Shown here: one piece after another, positions 1 to 9,401 of the stretch
How the letters are laid out: every line of letters begins with the position of its first letter
Numbering within the stretch: the first letter of the stretch is position 1
Origin: an uncultured Gemmataceae bacterium
GTDB lineage: Bacteria; Planctomycetota; Planctomycetia; Gemmatales; Gemmataceae
Length of the DNA stretch: 64,000 nt
NCBI GenBank assembly: GCA_937923405.1
Contig: CALDUY010000003.1
Span: 62,001-126,000 of the forward strand
Direction of reading: 5' to 3'
The notes under the pieces: generated by a model
Told to the model about the DNA's origin: nothing
Seen by the model: only the letters and a program-made list of their open reading frames with translations
Database searches by the model: none
Position numbers and translations under genes: made by a program

Positions 1-1452
1 TTTGTCCTGTCGTCAGATCCACGATCACGATCAAATCCGGCAAGCTCCCTCGTTCCTTGCAGGCCATCGCCAGGAAACGCCCACCTGGGCTAATCGCGAA
101 GTAGCCAGTACGGTCTTCGGCATCAAATTGGACGGGGAAGTTCGCGATAGTTTGACCGTTATTCAGGTCGAACACCATTCCTTTCTTCACCTCAGTAACG
201 TCGAGAGCCAAGAGTCGATCGGATCGGAGAAAGTACAACGCAAATTCCGACGGATTTGGCAGAGAGATGGCTCGGTGGAGTTTCCCACTGCGTGTCTGCA
301 TCACGCGAATGGTGCCTTGAACATCGCGATACGCAACTCGTTCGCCGTCAGGAGAAAGCGCCGGTCGCCAACTGCACTCGACTCGGTGGGACGGGATTGA
401 CGACTGGTGCCGGTATCGACTAGCCCCAGGGGTTTGCCCGTGCGGATGTCTCCGATCAGGAGTTTGTCGAAAGTGCTGCCGTATTGAGTCGCTCCCCGAC
501 CTTGCCCCACGATCAGGAACTGCGATGGCCCCCAAGGAGCAAACATCAGTTGGGGATGAATCCCTCGCAGTTCGATCCAAGGAAACTTCTCCGGCCAAGT
601 CGGCAACGCGGAGCCAGGATCAGGTGAGACTTTCCAATTCTTGGAAATCGGTGGCTCCGCTCCCTTAGCCGTGGAGGTTGGTTGCGATGGTTTCTTGGAC
701 GCAAGTGGCGGTTGCTTCGGTTGGCTCGCGACTTGGATCGGTTTGTCCGGCAGGGCCACCAACAGCGGCTCGATCAACTCCAACTGCTGGATCGCCTTTT
801 CCGAACGGGCCAATTCATTCTCCAACATCAACGTGACGCCCGACTTGCCGCTCTCTGGCATCTTCTGAGCAGTCAAACGCCGCAGAGCCGCTGCGTACTC
901 GCGATCCAGTCGCAGCCGTTCTTTGACGTACTTCAGTCCCGCTTGACGCAACTCGGGATAGAGCGGAATTGCCGTGTAGTCGCTGAGTACATAGTTGTTG
1001 TACTGGTCAAACATCTTGGAACGCAGTTCGTCGGCGCTTCTGGGTAACTTGTTAATGACGGCCAAGATATCTTTATTCATCTGATCGATGACTTGCCCGA
1101 TACGGTCCCTGCCGTCTTTTCGAGTTTTCTCGAACTCGACCAACCAGACCTGGGGATCGAGATGAAGTTTGTTGGCATTCGGCGGTGAGGTCTGCCCCCG
1201 TTCCCGCTCCGCTTTCTCGCGGGAGAGGCGCTGAGCTTCCTCGATTCGGCGCTGCACCTCGGGATCTTGGGAAAAGTTCGTGACCGCTGGCTGCACCGGT
1301 TGCTGAACAGGCGGCGGTTCGGCAGTCCCAGAGCCTGACGGAGCATTCCTGTTTTTGGAGCATCCCAAGACTAGGCATCCCCACATAATTGCTGACAACT
1401 CTACCGCCGTTCGCATCAAGTGAGCGATTTGGTGGTTAGTGAAAGCGCCCAT
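1..1452 (-). pseudogene. Frameshifted beta-propeller lipoprotein, runs off left edge
   Basis: The first reading frame (1452 to 301) encodes 383 residues with a hydrophobic N-terminus ending in a lipobox-like LVLGC, then a Pro/Gln-rich linker and a charged helical region. It stops soon after position 400. A second frame takes over at about 360-440 and stays open to the window edge; it reads WRPALSPDGERVAY and later FAISPGGRFLAMAC, which are typical WD40/TolB-like blade motifs. The two frames together look like one exported lipoprotein with a C-terminal propeller, split by a +1/-1 shift near short G and C runs. The ATG at 1452 has an AGGAGA site 8 bases upstream. Function is unknown. A sequencing error could equally explain the break. 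Confidence 0.6.
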
Positions 1453-1946
1453 AGGAAAAATCTCCTAGGAGAGTGGGTAAAAGTCGAAATGGCTTAATAC
1501 GGATAGATTCATGCCTATCCCATGCTGCTACAGCTTTGTGATGTTTCGGCTGATCGAACGGAGGAGGCTTCTCAGTATATCCATGGATTGTGGTTGTTTA
1601 AATGCCGCAGCAATGATTATCAAGAAAACAGAATTAAGATGTCTAAGAAGAAATTATGCAATCTTCTGGGCGATTGGCGCGCTAGAATCTTGGGTCCAGG
1701 CAGTGAAGGGTGAAGCAGAGAAGTGTCTGGAACATTTCGTAATTTTTTGAGCAAGGCCAACTGCGGTAGGTATCTGCTGACCGAATACCTGGCTATAGAT
1801 GGACCCCGAAAACTGGACCACAAATAGAACTACTCAGGATGAAGGAGCGGCGAGGGGCCAGGACATTTGAGAAGGCAAAAGGCCGAACCCCTCGGGAATA
1901 CCGCTCGCGACGGGCTTCCCGAGGGGTTGCAGCCATTCCGGCAAGG
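1453..1946. other. Intergenic stretch with no convincing gene
   Basis: About 490 bases between the lipoprotein gene and the tRNA. Short open frames exist (for example 1511-1750 on +), but they have no ribosome binding site, no recognisable domain and unusual composition. I see nothing else here. Confidence 0.5.
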
Positions 1947-2033
1947 CGGTGGGAGTGGGATTCGAACCCACGGTGGAGTTGCCCCCACGGAAGTTTTCAA
2001 GACTTCTGCCTTAGGCCGCTCGGCCATCCCACC
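1947..2033 (-). tRNA. tRNA-Ser (anticodon TGA)
   Basis: The reverse complement folds as a class II tRNA. The acceptor stem GGTGGGA pairs with TCCCACC. The D-arm is followed by an anticodon stem GAAGT/ACTTC enclosing the loop CTTGAAA (anticodon TGA). A long variable arm (TGGGG/CTCCA) marks it as a serine tRNA, and the T-arm is GTGGG-TTCGAAT-CCCAC. The discriminator base is G. CCA is not encoded (CCT follows), so CCA must be added by tRNA nucleotidyltransferase. Confidence 0.95.
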
Positions 2034-2040
2034 ACAGACC

Positions 2041-2092
2041 CCTGGAGGGGTTTCAAGACCGAGGCAATCGGCCACTCTGCCACCCCTCCAGG
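2041..2092 (-). pseudogene. Truncated tRNA-Ser-like element
   Basis: The reverse complement begins GGAGGGGTGGCAGAGTGGCC and continues through a D-arm and the 5' side of an anticodon arm to GGTCTTGAAA, i.e. the 5' half of a tRNA-Ser(TGA). Variable and T arms are absent. CCCCTCC follows directly and pairs perfectly with the acceptor-like GGAGGGG; the full inverted repeat is 10 bases, at 2041-2050 and 2083-2092. It ends 7 bases before the intact tRNA-Ser on the same strand. It is probably a deletion remnant of a tandem duplicate, but the preserved outer stem means it could still fold if transcribed with its neighbour. Confidence 0.7.
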
Positions 2093-2208
2093 TGGGTTCA
2101 TCCTATGCAGTGAGCGGCAGCTTCGCAAGAGGCCCTTCATAATGACGTTGACCGAGGAGGGCTGGTTCGCTATCGCCTCTGGCCGAGTTTGCCGGAGGAA
2201 CCTGGCCG

Positions 2209-3633
2209 ATGCTGTTTTGCTCGTCGTCGTTTCTGCTCTTCTTCCTCGTGGTGTTCAGCGTCTACTGGGCCACGCCGTGGAACCAGGCGCGGATCGGCAT
2301 TTTGCTCGTCGCCAGTTATTACTTCTATGCGTCGTGGAACCCCTGGCTGGGATTGCTCATCTTCGCCTCGGCCACCTTCGATTTCTTCCTCGGCTTGGCC
2401 TTGGCCAGGGTGCGCGGCCGGCGGCAACGTCGGGCGCTCGTCGCCGTCAGCATCACCGCCAACCTGGGCTTGCTCTGCTACTTCAAGTACGCCAACTTCT
2501 TTCTCGACTCGCTGCGAGAGTTGTTGCGGGTCTGCGGAGCAGAGACGTCGTTTCCGGTTCTGAGCGTGCTGTTACCCATCGGTATTTCGTTTTATACCTT
2601 CGAAGCGATCAACTACGTCGTCGATGTCTATCGAGGTCACGTCCGACCGGAGCGGAACCTAGCGAACTTCCTGTTGTTCATTCTGTTCTTTCCCCATCTG
2701 GTGGCCGGGCCAATCGTCCGGGCGCGAGACTTCCTACCGCAGCTACGCCGACGCAAACGCTGGAATTGGCAGCGTGCCCAGGTCGGAGTGCAACTCTTCC
2801 TTTTGGGGCTGATCAAAAAGCTGGTCCTCGCCGACCGACTGGCGTTGCTAGTCGATCCGGTCTTCGCCGAACCTTTAGCCTATGATCGCCTCACGGTCTG
2901 GATGGCGATGATTGGCTATGCGATTCAGATCTATGGCGACTTCTCCGGCTACACGGACATGGCACTGGGCACGGCTCATCTGCTGGGCTATCACCTAGCG
3001 ATCAACTTCGACATGCCGTATCTGGCGCGGAACGTCTCGGAGTTCTGGCGGCGTTGGCATATCTCGCTGTCGACGTGGTTACGCGATTATCTGTTCATCC
3101 CATTGGGCGGCAGCCGCGGGCCACGCTGGTTCGTCGCTCGCAACCTGCTGATCACGATGACGCTGGGCGGCCTGTGGCACGGGGCGTCGTGGAACTTCGT
3201 AGTATGGGGGCTGCTGCATGGGTTGTTGCTGATCGTACATCGTTGCTTCCGCGAGTGGGCCGACTCGCGTCCCCGGCTGGTGGCCTGGCTGGAGAGTCCG
3301 CTGGGCACAGTGCTGCGGATCTTGTTGACGGGGTTGTGCGTCTGTCTGTGTTGGGTCTTTTTCCGAGCAGCAAGTTTCTCCCTGGCCTGGGCGTTTCTTG
3401 CGCGGCTGGTGCTGCCGGGCGGAGTACGCGAGCTTCCGTTCTCGCCGCTGGTGTTCGCCTTGTTGCTGAGTGTTCTGTTGGTCGGTCACGCTTTGGGGCA
3501 AGGGAAGCGTTGGGAGCGGTTGGCTCAACGGCTGCCGAGTCCCGCCCTGGGGGGAATCTACGCCGTTGGACTGTCGCTGGTGCTACTGCTGGCTCCACCT
3601 GCAGGGAAGTCGTTCATCTACTTTCAGTTCTAG
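2209..3633 (+). CDS. MBOAT family membrane-bound O-acyltransferase
   Basis: A 474-residue polytopic membrane protein of the AlgI/DltB-like branch of the MBOAT family, which moves acyl groups onto extracytoplasmic substrates such as polysaccharides. The family core is clear: an arginine/tryptophan-rich stretch with SLSTWLRDYLFIPLGGSRG, followed by LGGLWHGASWNFVVWGLLHG, whose second histidine (in the WGLLHG segment) is the expected catalytic residue. Many hydrophobic segments flank it. The ATG at 2209 has GGAGGA about 10 bases upstream. No AlgJ/AlgX-like partner lies next to it, so the substrate cannot be inferred. Confidence 0.9.
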   Translation: MLFCSSSFLLFFLVVFSVYWATPWNQARIGILLVASYYFYASWNPWLGLLIFASATFDFFLGLALARVRGRRQRRALVAVSITANLGLLCYFKYANFFLDSLRELLRVCGAETSFPVLSVLLPIGISFYTFEAINYVVDVYRGHVRPERNLANFLLFILFFPHLVAGPIVRARDFLPQLRRRKRWNWQRAQVGVQLFLLGLIKKLVLADRLALLVDPVFAEPLAYDRLTVWMAMIGYAIQIYGDFSGYTDMALGTAHLLGYHLAINFDMPYLARNVSEFWRRWHISLSTWLRDYLFIPLGGSRGPRWFVARNLLITMTLGGLWHGASWNFVVWGLLHGLLLIVHRCFREWADSRPRLVAWLESPLGTVLRILLTGLCVCLCWVFFRAASFSLAWAFLARLVLPGGVRELPFSPLVFALLLSVLLVGHALGQGKRWERLAQRLPSPALGGIYAVGLSLVLLLAPPAGKSFIYFQF

Positions 3634-3740
3634 CGGCGGAGAAGAAAAAAGAGAGGCGCGACTAGCCCGAGGGAAAATCACGAACTAGACTTGCAGCGAG
3701 ACGATCTCCGGGATTTTCCAGACAAGTGGGCCGTTCCCCC

Positions 3741-5237
3741 ATGCAGGGACACGTATTTCAGGACCGATTCAAGACGATCCGACTCCTCGGCGAAGGAGGG
3801 ATGGGCCGGGTTTACCTGGCTCATGATCCGAAACTGGATCGACAGGTCGTCATCAAGGTCATGCATGACCACATCGCCGCCGATCCCACGTTCCGCGAAC
3901 GCTTCCAACGAGAAACGCTACTGACGGCGCAGTTCACCCACCCCTACGCGGTCACGGTTTACGACGCTTATCCGCACGACCCAGAAGGCCCGTTCATTCT
4001 CATGGAGTATATCCAGGGAGAAACCCTGGACGTGGTACTAGCGCGGAACAAACGACTCGATCCGGCCCGAGTGGGTCGGTTGCTGGGCATGTTGGGCGAG
4101 GTGCTGCAAGCGGCCCATGCCAAGGGAATCATTCATCGCGATTTGAAGCCGGCCAATCTCATGGTGGTCGATCCCGACACGCCTTATGAGATGATCAAGG
4201 TGATGGATTTCGGCTTGGCGAAACTGCTGGGACCGTCAGCGAAAGCTCAGGTGACGAACGCCGAGTTCGCCGTCGGCACGCCGGGCTACATGTGTCCGGA
4301 GCAAGCCCGTGGCGAAGATATGGATCATCGCGGCGACTTGTACGCCGTCGGTGTGATTCTGTTTGAGCTGTTGACAGGGCAACTGCCGTTCGCTGGTCGG
4401 GAGACGATGGACATCCTCATCGCCCATGCCACCGAAGAGCCACCGTCGTTCTCCGCTGTTGGAGCGCATGGCTTGGTGCCGCACTCTATCGAACGAGTCG
4501 TTCAGCAGTGTCTGGCAAAAGATCCAAATCAGCGTCCCAGCTGCGCCCGCGAGCTGGCCGAACTGTATGCCGAGGCGTTGGTTGCCTCGCAACTCGTCAC
4601 CACACCTTCCCCGCGAATTCCACGGGGCCGCCCCAGCCGAGATAGCGCGGCTCAAACCGTGAGACCCGGACCGGTTCCTGCGGTCGTCGCTCCGCCGGCC
4701 CCGGCTCCGCCTCCTGCCGCGCCTGCCCCAGCAGGGCCAGTTCCAGCCACGTTGATGCCGGCCTCATCGGCTATGGTTCCCACCTTACCGGAACCAGTGG
4801 TTCTCAAGGCTCCAACGCCGCCTGTGGCTCAGATGGCCGATCCTCTAGCGGTGGTGCATCAACTGGAAGCCTGGATGCCTGAGGTGGTCGCAACGTACAA
4901 ATTAAGAGGGTTTCTGCAAGAAGCGGGGGGCGAACTGCTAGAGAGTGTTCCTGGGCGAATCTGTGTGCGTCTGGCCGGTAAGAATTGTGCCTATCTGGCT
5001 CCGACACGCGGCATCTCCTGGCTAGGCTTGGGCCGACGACCGCCGATCGACATCGAACTGCGACTGCAACGCATCGATCCGATGCGGGAAAGTTTGTTGA
5101 AGATAACCGTGGTGTTCCGCTCCCCCGGGCAGGATCTCAATGCCGACGTAGCCTGGCGTGCTGTGTGTAATCAAATTTTCTGCGATCTTCGCGCCTATCT
5201 GATGGGCAAGAACGGAGCGATCGGCGACTCGGGTTAA
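3741..5237 (+). CDS. Serine/threonine protein kinase
   Basis: A 498-residue Hanks-type kinase with all catalytic motifs: glycine loop GEGGMG (17-22), ATP-binding Lys39 in VVIK, HRDLKPAN with Asp134, DFG with Asp156, and a CPEQARG activation-segment end. The kinase domain covers roughly residues 8-275. A Pro/Ala-rich linker follows (about 300-365), then a C-terminal domain of about 125 residues I do not recognise. No transmembrane segment or PASTA repeat is evident, so it is probably cytoplasmic. I chose the ATG at 3741 because the protein then begins just before the kinase fold; a GTG at 3726 is the alternative. Substrate unknown. Confidence 0.9.
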   Translation: MQGHVFQDRFKTIRLLGEGGMGRVYLAHDPKLDRQVVIKVMHDHIAADPTFRERFQRETLLTAQFTHPYAVTVYDAYPHDPEGPFILMEYIQGETLDVVLARNKRLDPARVGRLLGMLGEVLQAAHAKGIIHRDLKPANLMVVDPDTPYEMIKVMDFGLAKLLGPSAKAQVTNAEFAVGTPGYMCPEQARGEDMDHRGDLYAVGVILFELLTGQLPFAGRETMDILIAHATEEPPSFSAVGAHGLVPHSIERVVQQCLAKDPNQRPSCARELAELYAEALVASQLVTTPSPRIPRGRPSRDSAAQTVRPGPVPAVVAPPAPAPPPAAPAPAGPVPATLMPASSAMVPTLPEPVVLKAPTPPVAQMADPLAVVHQLEAWMPEVVATYKLRGFLQEAGGELLESVPGRICVRLAGKNCAYLAPTRGISWLGLGRRPPIDIELRLQRIDPMRESLLKITVVFRSPGQDLNADVAWRAVCNQIFCDLRAYLMGKNGAIGDSG

Positions 5238-5256
5238 CACGCGGCTTAGGATCCAC

Positions 5257-5288
5257 TGGCGAAGAAAAATCGCCATTCTGTCTCGTTT
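5257..5288 (+). terminator. Possible terminator after the kinase gene
   Basis: A small hairpin, TGGCGA / TCGCCA with a 7-base A-rich loop (5257-5275), is followed by a T-rich stretch. The stem is only 6 base pairs, so this is a weak prediction. The rest of 5238-5508 shows nothing clear. Confidence 0.35.
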
Positions 5289-5508
5289 AAGTCTTTTATA
5301 GCTAGCTCTGCTTGATCGCCGAGAGGTGTTCGCTTCGGCGTGGTTCAGGCACTTGTTCCTGATACTGCGGAACCGGAAGTGTAACTGAAAGCTCTCGCCT
5401 GTGGCTCTTCTTGGATTTTACGCGCGGAATTCTCCTAGCACTCATACGGTCTTCTCGCTATGTTAATCTATTCAGGCCTCTTCGAGAACTCGCCGGAGCT
5501 AGCGCGCT

Positions 5509-6324
5509 GTGAATCGAATTCCTGTGCTTCCGACCCTCTTGACTCTGGGAAATGGAGTCTGCGGGTTCGCGGCCATTGCCTACGCCAGCAAAATCAACCT
5601 GGATGGCGCGGTCGATATGGACCTCGTCGACTACTACTTTCTACTAAGTTCCGGGCTGATCCTGCTGGCTATGTTGTTTGACGTACTGGATGGATACGCG
5701 GCTCGGCTGTCGAAAAGCGCCACGGAGTTCGGCGGACAGCTCGACAGTTTGTGCGATGCCATCAGCTTCGGAGCGGCTCCAGCGTTTCTGCTACTTCGCT
5801 TGGGGCAGGAATGGCAAGCTCAGCCACTCGTGGCCAAGAGCGTGGCGATCATCGCGGGGTTGTACCTCGCTTGTGCTGTGCTGCGTTTGGCTCGGTTCAA
5901 TACGGAAAACTCCCCCGATCCGGCTAGTCACAAACGGTTTAAGGGTCTCCCCTCCCCTGCGGCGGCCGGTTGCGTCGCCTCCATCGCCATCCTCCGCGCC
6001 GACCTCGGCGCGAGCTGGACGGGACTGGATCCGCATATCTTGCAGGGGTTCGTTCGCGTCTGGGCACCGATCGGCGCACTGGTCGCCGCCCTGCTCATGG
6101 TGTCGCGTTTTTCCTATCCTCACTTTGGACGCCAGCTGCTGCACGGCAAGCGACAGTTTCAGTTTGTCGTGCAGGCCGTCTGCGTCCTGGCCATCGTGGC
6201 GTTGACGCCGCATCTGGCCCTGTTCATGATTTTCTGGGCCTACGCCCTGATGGGACCGGTCCGTTCGCTCGCGGTGCAACTGCATCGACAGCGTGTCGCC
6301 GAGCATTCGCCAGGATTGGATTAA
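5509..6324 (+). CDS. pssA: CDP-diacylglycerol--serine O-phosphatidyltransferase
   Basis: A 271-residue integral membrane enzyme making phosphatidylserine, the precursor of phosphatidylethanolamine. The CDP-alcohol phosphatidyltransferase signature is complete: Asp58, Asp61-Gly62, Ala65-Arg66, Gly75, Asp79 and Asp83. The N-terminal IPVLPTLLTLGNGVCGF and the following SFGAAPAF are typical of the PssA branch. Several hydrophobic helices fill the C-terminal half. The start is GTG at 5509 with GGAG about 10 bases upstream. It sits 6 bases before ribE and is probably co-transcribed with ribE and rsmA. Confidence 0.9.
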   Translation: MNRIPVLPTLLTLGNGVCGFAAIAYASKINLDGAVDMDLVDYYFLLSSGLILLAMLFDVLDGYAARLSKSATEFGGQLDSLCDAISFGAAPAFLLLRLGQEWQAQPLVAKSVAIIAGLYLACAVLRLARFNTENSPDPASHKRFKGLPSPAAAGCVASIAILRADLGASWTGLDPHILQGFVRVWAPIGALVAALLMVSRFSYPHFGRQLLHGKRQFQFVVQAVCVLAIVALTPHLALFMIFWAYALMGPVRSLAVQLHRQRVAEHSPGLD

Positions 6325-6330
6325 GCCTGC

Positions 6331-6924
6331 ATGTTCACAGGTTTGGTGGAATCTCTCGGAACCGTCCGGTCGCTAACCACGACTGGAGCCGGTCGTACTC
6401 TCGTTGTTGCCGATCCCCTTGCCAACGAGCTGCGGCTGGGCGAAAGCGTCAGTGTGAACGGCACCTGCTTGACAGTGGTAGCTCACGATGCTGATACCTT
6501 TACCTTCGAGGTCGGGCCAGAGACCCTACAGCGCACCAATCTCGGCGAACTGACCGTTGGCGATCGTGTCAACCTGGAACGCTCGCTGCGATTCTCGGAT
6601 CGGCTCGGCGGACATCTGGTGCAGGGGCACATCGACGGCGTGGGCCACATCGATCAACGCCTTCCCCAGGGCGAATGGGTGACGATCTGGTTCCGCTGCT
6701 CTCGCGAGTTGACCGCCCAGATGGTGACGAAAGGATCAGTAGCTGTCGATGGCATCAGCCTGACCGTGGTCGACGTCGAGGACGAACGCTTCAGCGTGGC
6801 TTTGATTCCGCACACGTTGGCAGTCACGACGCTGGGCTTCAAAGAGGTTGGCGCGGCTGTTAATCTGGAAACCGATCTGTTGGCGAAGTACGTCTGGAAG
6901 TATCTCCAGCTTCGCCACTTTTGA
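6331..6924 (+). CDS. ribE: Riboflavin synthase, alpha subunit
   Basis: A 197-residue enzyme that dismutates two 6,7-dimethyl-8-ribityllumazine molecules to riboflavin. It starts with the canonical MFTGLVE and contains two lumazine-binding barrels: the first with NGTCLTV and the second with GHLVQGHIDGVG and VDGISLTVVDV. Length is normal for the family. Its TGA stop overlaps the ATG of rsmA by one base (TGATG), indicating translational coupling. No other riboflavin gene is nearby. Confidence 0.95.
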   Translation: MFTGLVESLGTVRSLTTTGAGRTLVVADPLANELRLGESVSVNGTCLTVVAHDADTFTFEVGPETLQRTNLGELTVGDRVNLERSLRFSDRLGGHLVQGHIDGVGHIDQRLPQGEWVTIWFRCSRELTAQMVTKGSVAVDGISLTVVDVEDERFSVALIPHTLAVTTLGFKEVGAAVNLETDLLAKYVWKYLQLRHF

Positions 6925-7886
6925 TGCCCTCGATACCGGCCATGCCACCCACGACGCGACAGACCCTTTCCTACTTGCGTAGCTTGTTCGAGGAGCGCGG
7001 CATCCGTCCCAAGAACAAGCTGGGGCAGAACTTTCTCATCGATCTGAACCTCCTGGATCTGGTGGTCCGCTCGGCGGAGATCACTTCGTCGGACCTGGTG
7101 TTGGAGGTGGGCAGCGGCACCGGAAGTTTGACCATGCGCTTGCTGGAACAAGCAGGCGCAGTACTCGCCGTCGAACTCGATCCGCCGTTCGCCGCTCTGA
7201 CTCGCGAGGCCGTCGAGTCGCACTACACGATGTTCGCTGGAACTACCTCGACAGGCACGCCGCAGGATCGGGTCACCCTTTTGCATGGCGACGTGCTGAA
7301 GGGCAAGAACACCCTGAGCGAGGAGGTACTGGCCGGATTGACGACCTTGCTGGCCTCGCCCGGTGTTACCCAAATCAAGCTGGTTGCCAATCTTCCCTAT
7401 GCCGTGGCCGTGCCGGTCATCTCCAACTTGCTGTTGACGAACTTGCCCCTCGAGCGCATGGTGGTCATGGTTCAGTGGGAGATCGCAGAACGCCTCCTGG
7501 CCCAACCGGGCACCAAGCCCTACGCGGCTTTGGCAGTGTTGGTGCAGAGTCTGGCCGACGTGTCGCTAGTTCGCAAAATCCCACCAACGGTGTTCTGGCC
7601 CCGTCCGCTGGTCGACTCGGCCATCGTACTAATTCGTCCCGATGCCGGCAAACGCGCCAGAGTGGGAGACGTCACGGCCTTTCGTGCCTTTTTGCGCGAT
7701 CTGTACGTGCATCGTCGGAAAAATCTTCGCGGAGCGCTGGCGAGCATTCCTGGGAATCGTTACTCCAAGAGCGAGATCGATGCCCAGTTGGCGGAATTGG
7801 GGCTAGACGGCAACTGTCGGGCCGAGACACTCAATCTGGAAGAACACCAACGCCTGTTGATGAAGTTTGGACAACCAGCCTTGTAA
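6924..7886 (+). CDS. rsmA: 16S rRNA dimethyladenosine transferase RsmA/KsgA
   Basis: A 320-residue SAM-dependent methyltransferase that dimethylates two adjacent adenines near the 3' end of 16S rRNA during small-subunit assembly. The diagnostic motifs are KNKLGQNFLID, the SAM loop LEVGSGTGSLT and the target-base motif NLPY. It is somewhat longer than typical homologues because of a loop rich in Thr/Gly before the GDVLK segment and a longer N-terminus. The ATG at 6924 overlaps the ribE stop; a TTG at 6921 would add one residue. Confidence 0.93.
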   Translation: MPSIPAMPPTTRQTLSYLRSLFEERGIRPKNKLGQNFLIDLNLLDLVVRSAEITSSDLVLEVGSGTGSLTMRLLEQAGAVLAVELDPPFAALTREAVESHYTMFAGTTSTGTPQDRVTLLHGDVLKGKNTLSEEVLAGLTTLLASPGVTQIKLVANLPYAVAVPVISNLLLTNLPLERMVVMVQWEIAERLLAQPGTKPYAALAVLVQSLADVSLVRKIPPTVFWPRPLVDSAIVLIRPDAGKRARVGDVTAFRAFLRDLYVHRRKNLRGALASIPGNRYSKSEIDAQLAELGLDGNCRAETLNLEEHQRLLMKFGQPAL

Positions 7887-7955
7887 GCCTGTTCAGTATC
7901 TGACAGGATAGAGTCTTGGGCAGGATAGCTCGAACAGGAACTGGCGAGGTGGCCC

Positions 7956-9071
7956 ATGATCGCGATTTCGTGCAGGCATTGCGGCGAACGGATGCAGGTG
8001 ACCGACGATGAGGCTGGTCGCCGCGCGAACTGCGGATCGTGCGGCCAGTCGATCAGTATCCCCCAGGCCGATGCGGTTGGTCGTCGCCCACGCTGCTCTA
8101 GTGGATGGCTCACTCAGGACGCCCGAGTCACCCGTCAATCGCACTGGGCGAACGGCAGCCTGGCGATTCACGAGAGGGCCACGCGCGTCGAAACTCCGCC
8201 GCCGACCAACGCCCTGTGGACCATGTTCCTAGATCCACCGCGAGAAGCCGACGAGTTGGGCCGCCTCGGAGCCTACCGCATACTCGGCGTACTCGGCGCG
8301 GGCGGCATGGGAGTGGTCTACCGCGCCCACGAGGCGATCCTCGATCGCCTCGTGGCGTTGAAGCTGATGTTACCGTCCTTGGCTACTCATGCGACTTGTC
8401 GGCTCCGGTTTCTCCGTGAAGCCCGACTAGCAGCGGCGATTCAACACGACCACGTCGTGACCATATTCCACGTTGGCGAGGAGCGGGGCATTCCCTTTCT
8501 GACTATGCCGCTACTACGCGGTGAGACGCTCGAACAAGGACTGCAACGGCAGCGGTTTCTCTCGTTGAGCGGAGCCCTACGAATCGCTGGACAGATTGCC
8601 CAGGGCTTGGTCGCCATTCATGAATTGGGGTTGGTGCATCGCGACATCAAACCGGGCAACGTGTTTCTCGAGGGCGAATCTCGGCGTGTCAAAATCCTCG
8701 ATTTTGGACTGGCTCGCGCGATCAGCGAGGAGACGCCGTTGACCCGCGATGGAACGCTCATTGGCTCCCCTGCCTTCATGGCTCCGGAACAAGCCAGTCG
8801 ACAACCGATCGATGCCCGCGCCGATCTATTTAGTCTGGGAACAGTGCTGTACCAGATGCTGGCCGGAGTGCCGCCGTTCGAGCGACACGACACCGTAGCC
8901 ACGCTGTTGGCGGTGCAGACCGAGGAACCGCTCCCGTTGGAAAATGTTCCTCAAGAAGTCGCCGCTTTGGTGTTGCAGTTGCTCGCCAAGAAGCCAGCAA
9001 ATCGCCCTGCGTCGGCAGAGGAAGTGGTCAAGGCCATTGCAAGACTGCAACGTTCAGCGACGTGCTGGTAG
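7956..9071 (+). CDS. Serine/threonine protein kinase with N-terminal zinc ribbon
   Basis: A 371-residue kinase. The N-terminus carries a zinc-ribbon-like pair of CxxC motifs (Cys6/Cys9 and Cys26/Cys29). A linker is followed by the kinase domain: LGAGGMGVVYRA, VALKLM, VHRDIKPGN, DFGLAR and APEQASR are all present, so it should be active. The protein ends right after the kinase domain, with no C-terminal sensor and no membrane anchor. It starts 70 bases after rsmA and its last 18 bases overlap the convergent gene ending at 9054. The target is unknown; the position next to the VgrG island may be coincidental. Confidence 0.9.
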   Translation: MIAISCRHCGERMQVTDDEAGRRANCGSCGQSISIPQADAVGRRPRCSSGWLTQDARVTRQSHWANGSLAIHERATRVETPPPTNALWTMFLDPPREADELGRLGAYRILGVLGAGGMGVVYRAHEAILDRLVALKLMLPSLATHATCRLRFLREARLAAAIQHDHVVTIFHVGEERGIPFLTMPLLRGETLEQGLQRQRFLSLSGALRIAGQIAQGLVAIHELGLVHRDIKPGNVFLEGESRRVKILDFGLARAISEETPLTRDGTLIGSPAFMAPEQASRQPIDARADLFSLGTVLYQMLAGVPPFERHDTVATLLAVQTEEPLPLENVPQEVAALVLQLLAKKPANRPASAEEVVKAIARLQRSATCW

Positions 9072-9401
9072 GCTGACGGTCTGCATCAGCGAATCGATCA
9101 TGTGTTGCAACTGGCCGGGGTCCAGCCCCTGATGGTCCTCCCAGGGGTGCGGCATAGGGGTCTTCGCCGGTTGTTGAGCCTTAGGCATCCGTAGGGCCTC
9201 GGCCTTGATCTTCAACTCGGCAGCGAAGGCCAAGGCTCGATCCTTGAGTTGAGCCTGGGCCGATTCGGTCACGGTCTTGAACTTCCCAGCCAGCACGGTA
9301 ATTTTTCCTAGCAGTTCCTGGAACGCCTCCTTGCTCATGGGCTGGCCGAGTTGCTCGCGTAGCTGATTGGCCTCCATAACCAGAGATTCAAGCTCTTTCA
9401 T
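9054..9401 (-). CDS. Small helical protein, last gene of the VgrG island
   Basis: A 115-residue soluble, charged protein that looks almost wholly alpha-helical up to residue 75 (KELESLVMEANQLREQ and following), with a short tail containing Pro-rich HPWEDHQGLDPGQ. I do not recognise the family. The start is the ATG at 9401, which overlaps the TGA of the C39-like peptidase gene in an ATGA junction, so the two are translationally coupled. Such tight coupling would fit an immunity protein, chaperone or adaptor for the peptidase; that is inference from context only. Confidence 0.65.
   Translation of the reverse strand: MKELESLVMEANQLREQLGQPMSKEAFQELLGKITVLAGKFKTVTESAQAQLKDRALAFAAELKIKAEALRMPKAQQPAKTPMPHPWEDHQGLDPGQLQHMIDSLMQTVSLPARR

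Noticed and set aside
1511-1750. 79-codon open frame upstream of the tRNA
   Set aside because: No ribosome binding site, no recognisable motif, atypical composition.
1839-2885. 348-codon plus-strand open frame across the tRNA region and MBOAT gene start
   Set aside because: It runs through the tRNA-Ser and out of frame through the clear MBOAT gene; composition is Arg-rich as in shadow frames.
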